From assembly GCA_025359685.1 (NCBI GenBank), contig JANYEY010000094.1, positions 1-50,756 of the forward strand: a DNA stretch of 50,756 nt, written 5' to 3'. Under the pieces are notes generated by a model, which worked only from the letters and a program-made list of their open reading frames with translations, had not been told where the DNA came from and made no database searches. The first letter of the stretch is position 1. Each line of letters begins with the position of its first letter. Origin of the DNA: Sphingomonadaceae bacterium. GTDB taxonomy: Bacteria; Pseudomonadota; Alphaproteobacteria; Sphingomonadales; Sphingomonadaceae. Positions 38,101 to 49,301 of this stretch are shown here, piece by piece. A program made the position numbers and the translations under genes.

Positions 38101-39308
38101 GGCTTGGCGCGCACATCCAGCGCCGCAGGCGCGCCGCGCTTGGGCAGTCCCGTGACAACCAGCGACTTGCGCGGCTGGACCATATGCGGCTTGGCTTCGT
38201 GCATGCCGCCGGTGGTGATCCCATCAAGCGACAACGCCGGGCCCGACAGTGCAGCGAACGGCCAGACTTTGCTCGCCCCGTCCCAAACGATTCCGGGCAG
38301 CGCGCCGCCGAAAGCCCCAGCGAGCTGATCGCCACCCGGTATCTGCGGTTCATCCCCGCCGCCCACGATCCGGTTCCGGCCGATCACGATACGCCGCGGA
38401 TCGGGGTTATAAGTCTTGTCGGTAAATGGCTTGGGATAGCTGACCACCAAAATCTGCGCGGTAGGGTTGTTGACCAGCGAGTTGCCTTCGACGGATACAT
38501 AGTCATTCGCCATTACCATGATCCCGGTACCGCGCGGCACCCCGGCAACGATGTTGCCCTTGGGCGCGAAGTTAGGGGTATCGTTGGCGATAACGAGGTT
38601 GTTCTCAATCAGCGTATTTCCCCCGCCCATGACCGGCAAGTTGGGCAGATCGAACACCAGGATTCCGCCGGTATTGCGCGTCACCAGGTTGCCGGTGACC
38701 AGTGCATCGCGGCTGTTCTCGATCTCGATCCCGGCCACTGAGTTTTCGACCATGTTGTAGCGTACCGCAATCGCCTTCGACTGGCCGACATAGATACCCG
38801 CGTCGCTCGCGCCCGAGACTTTGCAGCCATCGATCAGCACGCCGGTGCTGGCGACCGGGTAAATCCCATAAGCGCCATTGGTTTCCTTGGGACCACCGGT
38901 CCAGGTCACCCGCACCCGGTAATAGACGACGTTGTCCGCGCCCTTCGATTTGATCCCGTCACCCTTGCTGTTTTCGACCGCGAAATCGCGCATGGTGACA
39001 TCGTCCGAGGTGACCAGCAGCCCCTGACCCGCGCCTTGCTGACCGGAGAAATCGAGCACCGTCGCGTCCATCCCCGCACCGCGCACGGTGACGTTATTGG
39101 CATCGAGCGAAAGTCCGTCGGTCAGCACGAACCGCCCGGCGGCAAGCTGCACCACATCGCCCGGTTGCGCGGTGATCAGCGCCTCTTGCAGGCGGCTCTG
39201 CGCATTGTCCCCGGCGGCGACCGCAATCGTCTTGGCGTGAGCAGGAGCAGTCAGGGCAAACGCCGAGACCGCAGCGATTATGGCTGTGGGCATCCTCATG
39301 CTGCGCAT
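38097..39308 (-). CDS. SO_2929-type parallel beta-helix exported protein
   Basis: The protein has about 403 residues, with a signal peptide and right-handed beta-helix turns (LDANNVTVRGAGMDATVLDF, DDVTMRDFAVENSKGDGI, GILVFDLPNLP and others). It is of the family found beside the di-heme cytochrome in Shewanella SO_2929/SO_2930. Beta-helix proteins bind or cut polysaccharides, but no catalytic motif is visible here. Three Mets at 39308, 39299 and 39293 could be the start. The gene pair is conserved with unknown role. Confidence 0.8.
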   Translation of the reverse strand: MRSMRMPTAIIAAVSAFALTAPAHAKTIAVAAGDNAQSRLQEALITAQPGDVVQLAAGRFVLTDGLSLDANNVTVRGAGMDATVLDFSGQQGAGQGLLVTSDDVTMRDFAVENSKGDGIKSKGADNVVYYRVRVTWTGGPKETNGAYGIYPVASTGVLIDGCKVSGASDAGIYVGQSKAIAVRYNMVENSVAGIEIENSRDALVTGNLVTRNTGGILVFDLPNLPVMGGGNTLIENNLVIANDTPNFAPKGNIVAGVPRGTGIMVMANDYVSVEGNSLVNNPTAQILVVSYPKPFTDKTYNPDPRRIVIGRNRIVGGGDEPQIPGGDQLAGAFGGALPGIVWDGASKVWPFAALSGPALSLDGITTGGMHEAKPHMVQPRKSLVVTGLPKRGAPAALDVRAKP

Positions 39309-39353
39309 GATTGAACTGACAGGCGTGTAAGTCAACATCGCGGGGCGCGATGC

Positions 39354-39665
39354 CTACCTCTTCTCCGCAGCCAGCCCCGTCGCACAAAGCGCCGCCGAGC
39401 TCGCGGTAACCTCGAGTGCTTCTGCATCACCGACCTTGCGCACCGCGACAACATAATCGGCCAGGCTGCGCTTCTCACCTTTGAGCTGGCGTAGTTTGTT
39501 GAGCTGGAGCAGGCTCAGCCGGTCGGTCAACCGGCTCGCCATGCAAGCCGAATTGGCATCGGACAATCCGGCAGCGACCATCGCGCTTTTGACCTGGCCA
39601 TAGGCAAGCTTGGAGGGGGTGCAGGCGGAAAGGATGACGAAGGCGGCGGCGATCAAAATCTTCAA
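39354..39665 (-). CDS. Small lipoprotein, unknown function
   Basis: The 103-residue protein has a lipoprotein signal (MKILIAAAFVILSAC) in which a TTG at 39665 provides the start, with GAGGTG just upstream. The mature part is polar and helical, with three further cysteines. I know no family. The spacing with the beta-helix gene (45 bases) suggests its own promoter or an earlier unit. Confidence 0.6.
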   Translation of the reverse strand: MKILIAAAFVILSACTPSKLAYGQVKSAMVAAGLSDANSACMASRLTDRLSLLQLNKLRQLKGEKRSLADYVVAVRKVGDAEALEVTASSAALCATGLAAEKR

Positions 39666-39826
39666 TTTACACCTCAAACTGGACAGGTCGTGCCGGATTA
39701 TGGCTCAGGGTGGAGCGAGAATGGCTGACTTCGAGAACCGGCGCGCAGCGACCATTTGGGTCGTGAGCACCGGAAGCGCAGAAGGCGGCCGTTCACAGCC
39801 CGCCCTGGGTCAAAAGGCGGCATGAC

Positions 39827-41323
39827 CTAGTGCGACAGCGCCTTGTTGATATCCTCAACCATCTTCTTCGCGTCCGCCAGCAGCATCATGGTCTGGTCCA
39901 TGTAGAACACGTCGTTATCGACCCCAGCATAGCCGACCCCGCCCATCGAGCGTTTGATGAACATGATGGTTTTCGCCTTTTCGACATCGAACACCGGCAT
40001 GCCGTAAATCGGTGAGCTCTTGTCGGTCTTGGCTGCCGGGTTGACCACGTCATTCGCGCCGATGATGAAGGCGACGTCGGTCTGCGCGAACTCGCCGTTG
40101 ATGTCTTCGAGCTCGAAGACTTCGTCGTAGGGCACGTTGGCCTCGGCGAGCAGCACATTCATATGCCCGGGCATGCGCCCCGCGACCGGGTGGATCGCGT
40201 ATTTCACCCGCACGCCCTTGGCTTTCAATTGGTCGCCCATTTCGCGCAGCACGTGCTGCGCCTGCGCCACGGCCATGCCGTAGCCGGGGATGATGATGAC
40301 CTGCTCGGCCTCAGACAGCAGGAACGCGGCGTCTTCGGCCGAGCCGCGCTTCCACGGGCGCTGTTCCTTGGCCTCGCCGCCCGCTTCGGCAACCGCGCCG
40401 AACCCGCCGGCGATAACCGAAATGAAGCTGCGGTTCATCGCCTTGCACATGATGTAGCTGAGGATCGCGCCGGATGAGCCGACCAGCGCCCCGGTGATAA
40501 TCATCGCGGTGTTGTGCAGCGTAAAGCCCATCGCCGCCGCCGCCCAACCCGAGTACGAGTTGAGCATCGAGACCACCACCGGCATATCCGCCCCGCCGAT
40601 CGGGATGATCAGCAGGAAGCCGATCAGGAACGACAATGCCGTGACCACGGCGATGACCCACAGCGACTGATCCATCGTGAAATAGGCGGTCAGGCCAATG
40701 ATCCCGGCGAGCGTGCCAAGGTTGATCACGTGCCGCCCCGGCAGCATGATCGGCGCGCCGCTCATTTTACCTGCAAGTTTGAGGAAGGCGATGACCGAAC
40801 CCGAGAAGGTGATCGCACCGATGGCGATGCCGAGGCCCATTTCGATCCGGCTTTGCGCCTCGATCACGCCGTCTGCTCCGGCGATGCCGAACGCGGGCGG
40901 GTTGAGGTATGCCGCCCAGCCGACCAGCACCGCGGCCATGCCAACCAGCGAGTGGAACGCCGCGACGAGCTGCGGCATGTCGGTCATCTTGATGCGCTTG
41001 GCCGTAAACCAGCCGATTGCTCCGCCGAACGCGATGGCCGCGAGAATTTGAAGGAACGAAATCCAATCCGGCAGTTGCCGAGGCTCGCAGGGTTCATACG
41101 GTAGCTGCGAACAATCCGTTGCCACAGCCAGCATCGGGAAATGCACGACCAACGTCGTCACCACAGCAATCGCCATGCCGATCATGCCGAACCGGTTGCC
41201 GCGCTGCGAAGTGCTCGGGCTCGACAACCCGCGCAGCGCGAGGATGAACAGCACCCCCGAAACGAGGTAAGCGAGCAAGGCCCAGGCAGGGGTAGCGGCG
41301 TGTTCCATCACGGCGGGCATCAT
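39827..41323 (-). CDS. pntB: NAD(P) transhydrogenase subunit beta
   Basis: The protein has about 498 residues and nine to ten membrane helices (about 14-280), then the NADP-binding dIII domain with IIIPGYGMAVAQAQH and AFIIGANDVVNPAA. Transhydrogenase couples proton entry to hydride transfer from NADH to NADP. The ATG at 41323 overlaps the pntAB stop (ATGA). With pntAB and pntAA it makes the three-subunit form typical of alphaproteobacteria. Confidence 0.97.
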   Translation of the reverse strand: MMPAVMEHAATPAWALLAYLVSGVLFILALRGLSSPSTSQRGNRFGMIGMAIAVVTTLVVHFPMLAVATDCSQLPYEPCEPRQLPDWISFLQILAAIAFGGAIGWFTAKRIKMTDMPQLVAAFHSLVGMAAVLVGWAAYLNPPAFGIAGADGVIEAQSRIEMGLGIAIGAITFSGSVIAFLKLAGKMSGAPIMLPGRHVINLGTLAGIIGLTAYFTMDQSLWVIAVVTALSFLIGFLLIIPIGGADMPVVVSMLNSYSGWAAAAMGFTLHNTAMIITGALVGSSGAILSYIMCKAMNRSFISVIAGGFGAVAEAGGEAKEQRPWKRGSAEDAAFLLSEAEQVIIIPGYGMAVAQAQHVLREMGDQLKAKGVRVKYAIHPVAGRMPGHMNVLLAEANVPYDEVFELEDINGEFAQTDVAFIIGANDVVNPAAKTDKSSPIYGMPVFDVEKAKTIMFIKRSMGGVGYAGVDNDVFYMDQTMMLLADAKKMVEDINKALSH

Positions 41324-41625
41324 TGGCCCTCCACCTTGGGAGCAGGCCGGTCCTTCTTCTTGTACATCGCCAGCATCCGCGCGGTCACCGCAAAGCCGCC
41401 GAAGATGTTGACGCTGGCCAGCACCACCCCCAGCAGCCCTAGCCACTTCGAGCTCGCACTACCCGCCGCCGCCGAAGCAATTAGCGCGCCGACGATGATC
41501 ACCGACGAGATCGCATTGGTCACCGCCATCAGCGGCGTATGCAGCGCCGGGGTGACGCTCCACACCACATAATAGCCCACAAAACAGGCCATAACGAAGA
41601 TCGAGAGGATCGAGATGAAGTCCAT
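41320..41625 (-). CDS. pntAB: NAD(P) transhydrogenase subunit alpha part 2
   Basis: The 101-residue membrane protein supplies the helices that in E. coli are the C-terminal part of PntA. Four segments are predicted, including FVGYYVVWSVTPALHTPLMAVTNAISS. The protein links domain I to the proton channel. Its ATG overlaps the pntAA stop by one base. Confidence 0.97.
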   Translation of the reverse strand: MDFISILSIFVMACFVGYYVVWSVTPALHTPLMAVTNAISSVIIVGALIASAAAGSASSKWLGLLGVVLASVNIFGGFAVTARMLAMYKKKDRPAPKVEGQ

Positions 41626-42746
41626 TATTGCGCCCCCAGCAGTCGTTCGTTGACGACCTTGCCGCCCAAGGTCAGCCGCACCGCGTTGCCGATCTCATCA
41701 TCCAGCACCGGCCGGCCGGCATCCGTGTCCCAGAACGCGCTCAGGAAGTTGTACAAATTCCGCGAAAACAGCGCCGAGGCATCCGCCGCCAGATGCGCCG
41801 GGGTATTCGACCAGCCGATGATCTTGACCCCGTGTTTGACCACCACCGCGTCAGCCTGCGAGCCTTCGACATTGCCGCCCTGCGCCACCGCCAGATCGAA
41901 CACCACGCTGCCCGGCTTCATGCTGGCCAGCTGCGCGTCGGTAACCAGCCGCGGTGCAGCGCGGCCCGGGATCAGCGCGGTGGTTATCACGATGTCTTGT
42001 TTGGCGATGTGGCTGGAGACCAGCTCGGCTTGCGCGGCTTGATATTCCGCTGACATTTCGGTGGCATAGCCGCCCGCGCCTTCACCCTCGATACCCGCGA
42101 CGTTCTCGACGAACACCGGCTTGGCGCCGAGCGACATGATCTGCTCTTTGGTGGCGCTGCGCACATCGGTCGCGGAAACCTGTGCACCGAGCCGCCGCGC
42201 TGTGGCAATCGCCTGCAAGCCCGCAACGCCAACCCCCATCACGAAGCACTTCGCCGCCGACACCGTGCCGGCAGCGGTCATCATCATCGGGAAGGCGCGG
42301 CCATAAGCATTAGCCGCCTCTATCACCGCCTTGTAGCCCGACAGGTTTGACTGGCTGGAGAGGATATCCATCGACTGCGCGCGGGTGATGCGCGGCATGA
42401 ATTCCATCGCCAGTGCCTCAAACCCGGCCTTGGCATAGGCATCGATCTTCGCGCGCTGCCCGAACGGATCGAGCCCGGCGACAATCCACGCGCCCTTGGC
42501 CGCGCCTTTGAGCCCTGCGACCTCAGGCCCCTGCACACCCAGCACGATATCCGCGCCCTTGGCCGGGTCCTTGCTCACTTCGGCCCCGGCGGCGGCATAG
42601 TCCGCATCGGCGATGGCCGCGCCGAGGCCGGCCCCGGCCTGAACCGCAACGCTGGCGCCGAGCGCGATGAACTTCTTCACCGTCTCCGGACTCGCCGCGA
42701 CCCGGCTTTCGCCCGCTGCAGTCTCTTTGAGGACCGCGATCCGCAT
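41625..42746 (-). CDS. pntAA: NAD(P) transhydrogenase subunit alpha part 1
   Basis: The 373-residue NAD(H)-binding domain I is homologous to alanine dehydrogenase. The N-terminal MRIAVLKETAAGESRVA and the VMGVGVAGLQAIATARRLGA dinucleotide loop are conserved. The product forms the soluble part of the transhydrogenase. Only the 14-base gap to the aa3 subunit IV gene lies upstream, so they could share a promoter. Confidence 0.97.
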   Translation of the reverse strand: MRIAVLKETAAGESRVAASPETVKKFIALGASVAVQAGAGLGAAIADADYAAAGAEVSKDPAKGADIVLGVQGPEVAGLKGAAKGAWIVAGLDPFGQRAKIDAYAKAGFEALAMEFMPRITRAQSMDILSSQSNLSGYKAVIEAANAYGRAFPMMMTAAGTVSAAKCFVMGVGVAGLQAIATARRLGAQVSATDVRSATKEQIMSLGAKPVFVENVAGIEGEGAGGYATEMSAEYQAAQAELVSSHIAKQDIVITTALIPGRAAPRLVTDAQLASMKPGSVVFDLAVAQGGNVEGSQADAVVVKHGVKIIGWSNTPAHLAADASALFSRNLYNFLSAFWDTDAGRPVLDDEIGNAVRLTLGGKVVNERLLGAQ

Positions 42747-42760
42747 GCCTGGCGGACCGC

Positions 42761-42886
42761 TTACTTGGTGATCATGAAGATGACGAAGGCCGCTATCAGC
42801 GCGGTGCCGATGACCCCGAACTTCAACATGCCGATGAAGCCGGTGTAGGTCGATTCATGCGCCTTCAAGTCGTTGCCGCTGGCCAT
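42761..42886 (-). CDS. aa3-type cytochrome c oxidase subunit IV
   Basis: The 41-residue protein has one membrane helix (about 22-38) and the family hallmark DLKAHESTYTGFIGMLKFG. It belongs to the tiny subunit IV of alphaproteobacterial aa3 oxidase, a peripheral component seen in Paracoccus and Rhodobacter structures. The gene starts at ATG 42884-42886 and ends 14 bases before pntAA. Main oxidase genes are not in the window. It often lies beside pnt in alphaproteobacteria. Confidence 0.9.
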   Translation of the reverse strand: MASGNDLKAHESTYTGFIGMLKFGVIGTALIAAFVIFMITK

Positions 42887-43050
42887 AGGTACGAGTCCCT
42901 GCTGAGTGGTGAGCCTGTTTCGCCGCTTCCCTATCGCCCCCGCCCGGTGCGCTCAAGGGCTTTAGCAGCCTTAATGGGGTCTTTACCCAAACACGTTATT
43001 GCCAGTGGCTTGGGGCAGAGCTCGCCCCGGATGGGGCAGATACGGAACCA

Positions 43051-44468
43051 ATGGCCGAAATCGAACAGCGCACCCTGATGCTGATCGACGATGAGCCGGC
43101 CCAGAGCCGGCTGATCACGGCGCTGGCTGCGCGCGAAGGTTGGCGCACGCTGGTGGTGCGCGACAGCGAAACCGCAATCGCCACGCTCGGCACCCGGCAG
43201 GGCATGCAGCTTAGCGCAATCATCCTCGACCAGTGGGTTCCGGGTGACGAAGCCTGCCAGCTGATTGCCGAATTGCGCGCCCGCCGCCCCGCCGTTCCCA
43301 TCCTGATGCTGACCACCAGCGCCTCGCCGCTGCTCGCGGTCGAGGCAATGCGCGCCGGCGCGACCGATTATCTGGTCAAGCCGGTCGCACCCGACCGGAT
43401 GATGATGGCGCTGCGCATGGCGACCACCCGCGAAGCCCCGCGCGACGAATTGCAGCCACTCACCGAGAAGATGCCCTCGACCCCCGATTTCGACGCGATG
43501 ATCGGCGCGGCCCCGGCGTTCCGCTCGGCGCTGGCGGTCGCAGCCAAAGCGGCGCGCGGCCAGGGCCCGGTGCTGATCGAAGGCGAGAGCGGCAGCGGCA
43601 AGGAAATGGTCGTACGCGCGATGCAGGCTGCCAGCCCGCGCGCCAAGGCCCCGTTCCGGCTGCTCAACATCGGTGCAATTCCCGCAAATTCGGTTGAATC
43701 GGCGCTGTTCGGCCATGAAAAAGGCTCGTTCCCCGGGGCGTTCGATCGCCATGTCGGCGCGCTCCAGCATGCCGACGGCGGGACGCTTGCACTCGACGAG
43801 ATCGACCGCCTTCCGGCCAGCGTTCAGGAGCGCCTGCTCGAAAGCCTGCAGCGCGGCGACGTCCGCCCGATCGGCGCGCGGCATTCGTTCCGCGTCGACG
43901 TGCGCCTGATCGCCGCGAGCAACATGCCGCTGCGTGAACAGGTAGCGGGAGGGCATTTCCTCCCCGATTTGCACACCGCTCTGGCCGGAACCACCGTCCA
44001 GCTGCCGCCGCTGCGCTTGCGCGCAGGTGATATTCCGGCGCTGGCCCGGCACTTCCTCGCCCGGATTGGCGAGCAACCGGGGCTGCGCGCGCTGGGTATT
44101 ACCGACGCCGCACTGGCGCTGCTCTCGGCCTACGACTGGCCGGGCAATGTCCGCCAGCTTCAGGCGGTGCTGTTTCGCGCTGCGGTGTTCTGCGATGGCG
44201 ATGCGCTCACCGGCGAGGATTTCCCTCAGCTCTCCGACATGCTGGGCGATGGCAGTGGCAACCCGCAAGCCGCGCACCAGGAAGGCGTCGGCGTGATGCT
44301 CTACGCCCCAGACGGCAACCTGCGCCCATTGGAAGACATCGAAGCCGACGTGATCCGCCTCGCCATCGGGCATTATCGCGGCCGCATGACCGAGGTTGCT
44401 CGGCGGCTGGGGATCGGAAGGTCGACGCTGTATCGCAAGCTTGGCGAGCTGGGGATCGGCGAGAGCGC

Positions 44469-44472
<4 letters not shown>
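43051..44472 (+). CDS. NtrC-like response regulator with degenerate sigma-54 activation domain
   Basis: The 473-residue protein has a receiver (acidic pair Asp13/Asp14, phosphoacceptor Asp60, Lys110), an AAA+ domain with Walker A GESGSGKE (178-185) and Walker B LALDEI, and a Fis-type HTH (about 446-468). The sigma-54 contact loop, GAFTGA in canonical activators, reads GSFPGA (225-230), with the key threonine replaced by proline. The FRxDLYYRL arginine-finger segment reads FLPDLHTAL (303-311), with both Arg absent. The protein may bind DNA and ATP but probably cannot activate sigma-54 in the normal way. No histidine kinase is adjacent. It converges with folP, overlapping by four bases. Confidence 0.9.
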
Positions 44473-46913
<2,441 letters not shown>

Positions 46914-47519
46914 CTAGAGCAGGAGGAGTTGCGCGACCGGCGTGAAGCTCTGGCGGTGCAGTGCGCACGGCCCATGCAATTTCAACGCCGCCAAGTGCTC
47001 CGCCGTGCCATAGCCCTTGTTGCGCTCCCACCCATAATGAGGATGTGCCCCGGCATAGTCCCGCATCAACCGGTCACGGTGCTCCTTAGCAATGATCGAA
47101 GCCGCCGAGATACACGGTTCAATCCCGTCACCGCCGACGATCGCGCGGGCCGGCCAGCGCCATTCGGGCACCCGGCCGTGCGGGGTCTTGTTGCCGTCGA
47201 TCAACACGGCATCAGGTTCCGCTCCAAGCGCCTCGACCAAGGCCAGCACCGCGCGGGTCATCGCCAGCATCGTCGCGGCGAAAATGTTGATCCGGTCGAT
47301 GTCTCCGGCTTCGACCACCCCCAGCGCCCAGCGGCAGCTCTGCTGAATCTGCGGTTCGAGCACCGCCCGGCGCTTGGCCGAAAGCTTTTTGGAATCGTCG
47401 AGCCCGTGCGGCGCGTCCGCGCCCAGAACGCACGCGGCGGCCACGACCGGCCCGGCCAGCGGCCCCCGCCCCACCTCGTCGACGCCGATCACCAGAGGTA
47501 TCTGAAGCATGAAGCCCAT
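46914..47519 (-). CDS. rnhB: Ribonuclease HII
   Basis: The 201-residue enzyme removes ribonucleotides from DNA and RNA primers. Catalytic Asp14/Glu15 are in [12 protein letters not shown], another Asp in VLIDGNKTP and the fourth in the C-terminal region. The signature SKKLSAKRR is present. The ATG at 47519 is chosen, with Met at 47510 possible. The upstream stretch to the divergent GNAT gene is about 105 bp. The gene precedes ccrM on the same strand. Confidence 0.96.
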   Translation of the reverse strand: MGFMLQIPLVIGVDEVGRGPLAGPVVAAACVLGADAPHGLDDSKKLSAKRRAVLEPQIQQSCRWALGVVEAGDIDRINIFAATMLAMTRAVLALVEALGAEPDAVLIDGNKTPHGRVPEWRWPARAIVGGDGIEPCISAASIIAKEHRDRLMRDYAGAHPHYGWERNKGYGTAEHLAALKLHGPCALHRQSFTPVAQLLLL

Positions 47520-47624
47520 GGTGCCTGCTTTCGAGCCGGCGGGCGATGAGCGCAAGGCCCGCCGCACCTCCTGTCCACCTTTGCCTTGCACCGCCCTGTC
47601 CGCCGCCCTATCGGCGCGCCCTCA

Positions 47625-48143
47625 ATGACCGATACCGCCACCCTCATCCCGCTCGACAATGTCGATCCCGCCATGGTCGAGGCGCTGCTCGACCGTGCGT
47701 TCGAGCCTGAGCGACGCACTCGCACCGCCTACCAGCTGCGCGAAGGGCTTGACTGGCTGGCGGGGCTGAGTTTTGCTGCAATCGATGCCGAGGAGAACCT
47801 AGTCGGCACGATCCAGTGCTGGCCGGTGGCGCTGACCGATCCGGCCGGTCGGCGGCATCCGCTGATCATGGTTGGCCCGGTAGCGGTGCTGCCAGAGGTA
47901 CAAGGCGCGGGCTATGGCCAGGCCTTGATGGGCGCCGCACTCGCAGCGATCGACCCGCGCGCGCCGCTGCCGCAAGTGATGATCGGTGATCCCGAATACT
48001 ATGGACGGTTCTGGGGATTCAGCGCCGAGTATACTGGCGGCTGGACCTTGCCCGGTCCATGGGACCCGCGCCGCTTGCTCGCCAGCGCCGCCAATCCGGC
48101 GGTGCTCCCCCGCGAAGGCATGCTGGGGCCTTGGCGCGGCTAA
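47625..48143 (+). CDS. GNAT family N-acetyltransferase
   Basis: This 172-residue protein of the Gcn5-related fold has the acetyl-CoA loop region VGPVAVLPEVQGAGYGQALM and the IGDPEYYGRFWGF segment, typical of the YhbS-like subfamily. The target is unknown. The ATG at 47625 gives MTDTATLIPL; an earlier in-frame start at 47586 is a weaker choice. The next gene begins about 22 bases after its stop. Confidence 0.87.
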   Translation: MTDTATLIPLDNVDPAMVEALLDRAFEPERRTRTAYQLREGLDWLAGLSFAAIDAEENLVGTIQCWPVALTDPAGRRHPLIMVGPVAVLPEVQGAGYGQALMGAALAAIDPRAPLPQVMIGDPEYYGRFWGFSAEYTGGWTLPGPWDPRRLLASAANPAVLPREGMLGPWRG

Positions 48144-48165
48144 CCCGATCTGGCATCGCGCGTCG

Positions 48166-48720
48166 GTGCCTTATGAACCTCCACCCGAACTTACCGCATT
48201 GACGCTCGAGCAGGTCGCCGCGCTTGCCGCGGCGCGCAAACTGCCGCCGGTCGATCAGTGGGAGCCGCAAGCCAGCAGCGACAGTCTGATGCGGATTGCA
48301 CCAGATGGCCGCTGGTTTCATAATGCCAAGTTCCCGGGGGACGGCGAGATCAAGCGCGCCGCGATGATCCGCGCCTTTGCGAGCCTGCTGCGCCGCGACG
48401 CATCCGGGCAGCACTGGCTGGTCACGCCGCATGAGAAACAGTCGATCGCGGTCGATGATGCGGCGTTCATCGCGATCGATGTGATGCGCCAGGGCGATGC
48501 ACTGGTGTTCCGCCTCAACACCGATGACCTGGTGATCGCCGGGCCGGAGCATCCGCTGGTGGCGCGCGGCAGCGCCGAACTGCCGGCGATCTACCTTGGC
48601 GTGCGGCACGGCACCGAGGCGCGGCTTAACCGCAGCACCTGGCTGCAACTGGTCGAACTTGCTGGGGACGATCTGACCGTGGAGAGTCAGGGAATGACTT
48701 TCGCACTGGTGCCGCAATGA
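48166..48720 (+). CDS. DUF1285 protein
   Basis: The 184-residue protein matches DUF1285, with LPPVDQWEPQASSDSLMRIAPDGRWFHNAKFPGDGEI, the WLVTPHEKQSIAVDDAAF stretch and AIYLGVRHGTEARLNRSTW. The structure of family members is a beta-rich domain with unknown function. The GTG at 48166 is chosen because earlier in-frame codons overlap the GNAT gene. It overlaps the NUDIX start by four bases (ATGA). Confidence 0.85.
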   Translation: MPYEPPPELTALTLEQVAALAAARKLPPVDQWEPQASSDSLMRIAPDGRWFHNAKFPGDGEIKRAAMIRAFASLLRRDASGQHWLVTPHEKQSIAVDDAAFIAIDVMRQGDALVFRLNTDDLVIAGPEHPLVARGSAELPAIYLGVRHGTEARLNRSTWLQLVELAGDDLTVESQGMTFALVPQ

Positions 48721-49301
48721 GCGCGCTGGTCGAACGCTTGCGCGCACTCCACACCGAAGGCCACGCCGCTCACCTACCCGACCTGCACAGCGATGAACGC
48801 TTCGCCGGGAGCGAACTGCGCCCCGCCGCCGTGCTAGCTGCCGTGACCAATCGCGAACGACCGGGCTTCCTGCTGATCCATCGCCCGTCGAACATGCGCT
48901 CACACCCCGGGCAAGTCGCCTTTCCCGGCGGCAAGATCGATCCGGGCGAAGACGCGGTCGAAGCCGCCTTGCGTGAGGCGCACGAGGAATTGGGCATCCG
49001 CGCCGAGGACGTGACCGTGATCGGCACCAGTGATGTCTACAAGACCGGCACCGGCTATGCGGTGACCCCGGTGCTGGCGGTGGTCCCGCCCGACCTTGAA
49101 TTGCAGCCCAGTCCGACCGAAGTTGCCGCATGGTTCGAAGCCCCGGTCGACTTCGTGTTCGACCGCGCCAATCACGTCGAGCAGACCGCGTATTGGCAGG
49201 AACAGGAAAGGCGCTACATCGAGATCATGTGGCAGGAACACCGCATCTGGGGGGTGACCGCAGCAATAATCGCCAACCTGGCGCGGCGGATCGCGTGGTG
49301 A
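48717..49301 (+). CDS. NUDIX hydrolase, probable CoA pyrophosphatase
   Basis: The 194-residue protein has a full NUDIX box (GGKIDPGEDAVEAALREAHEELGI in 71-94, with REAHEEL metal ligands) preceded by the LLIHRPSNMRSHPGQVAFPGG signature that marks CoA-pyrophosphatase-like NUDIX proteins. It would cut CoA or oxidised CoA to phosphopantetheine and adenosine nucleotide. The ATG overlaps DUF1285, and its TGA overlaps the next GTG. Confidence 0.93.
   Translation: MSALVERLRALHTEGHAAHLPDLHSDERFAGSELRPAAVLAAVTNRERPGFLLIHRPSNMRSHPGQVAFPGGKIDPGEDAVEAALREAHEELGIRAEDVTVIGTSDVYKTGTGYAVTPVLAVVPPDLELQPSPTEVAAWFEAPVDFVFDRANHVEQTAYWQEQERRYIEIMWQEHRIWGVTAAIIANLARRIAW

Noticed and set aside
42990..43050. Sigma-54 promoter upstream of the NtrC-like gene
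   Set aside because: A TGGC followed by GC-rich sequence is present, but the GG/GC spacing of the -24/-12 pattern is not met.
42931..44373. 480-codon frame antisense to the NtrC-like regulator
   Set aside because: It shows Arg/His-rich composition and no domain, while the plus-strand product has complete modules.
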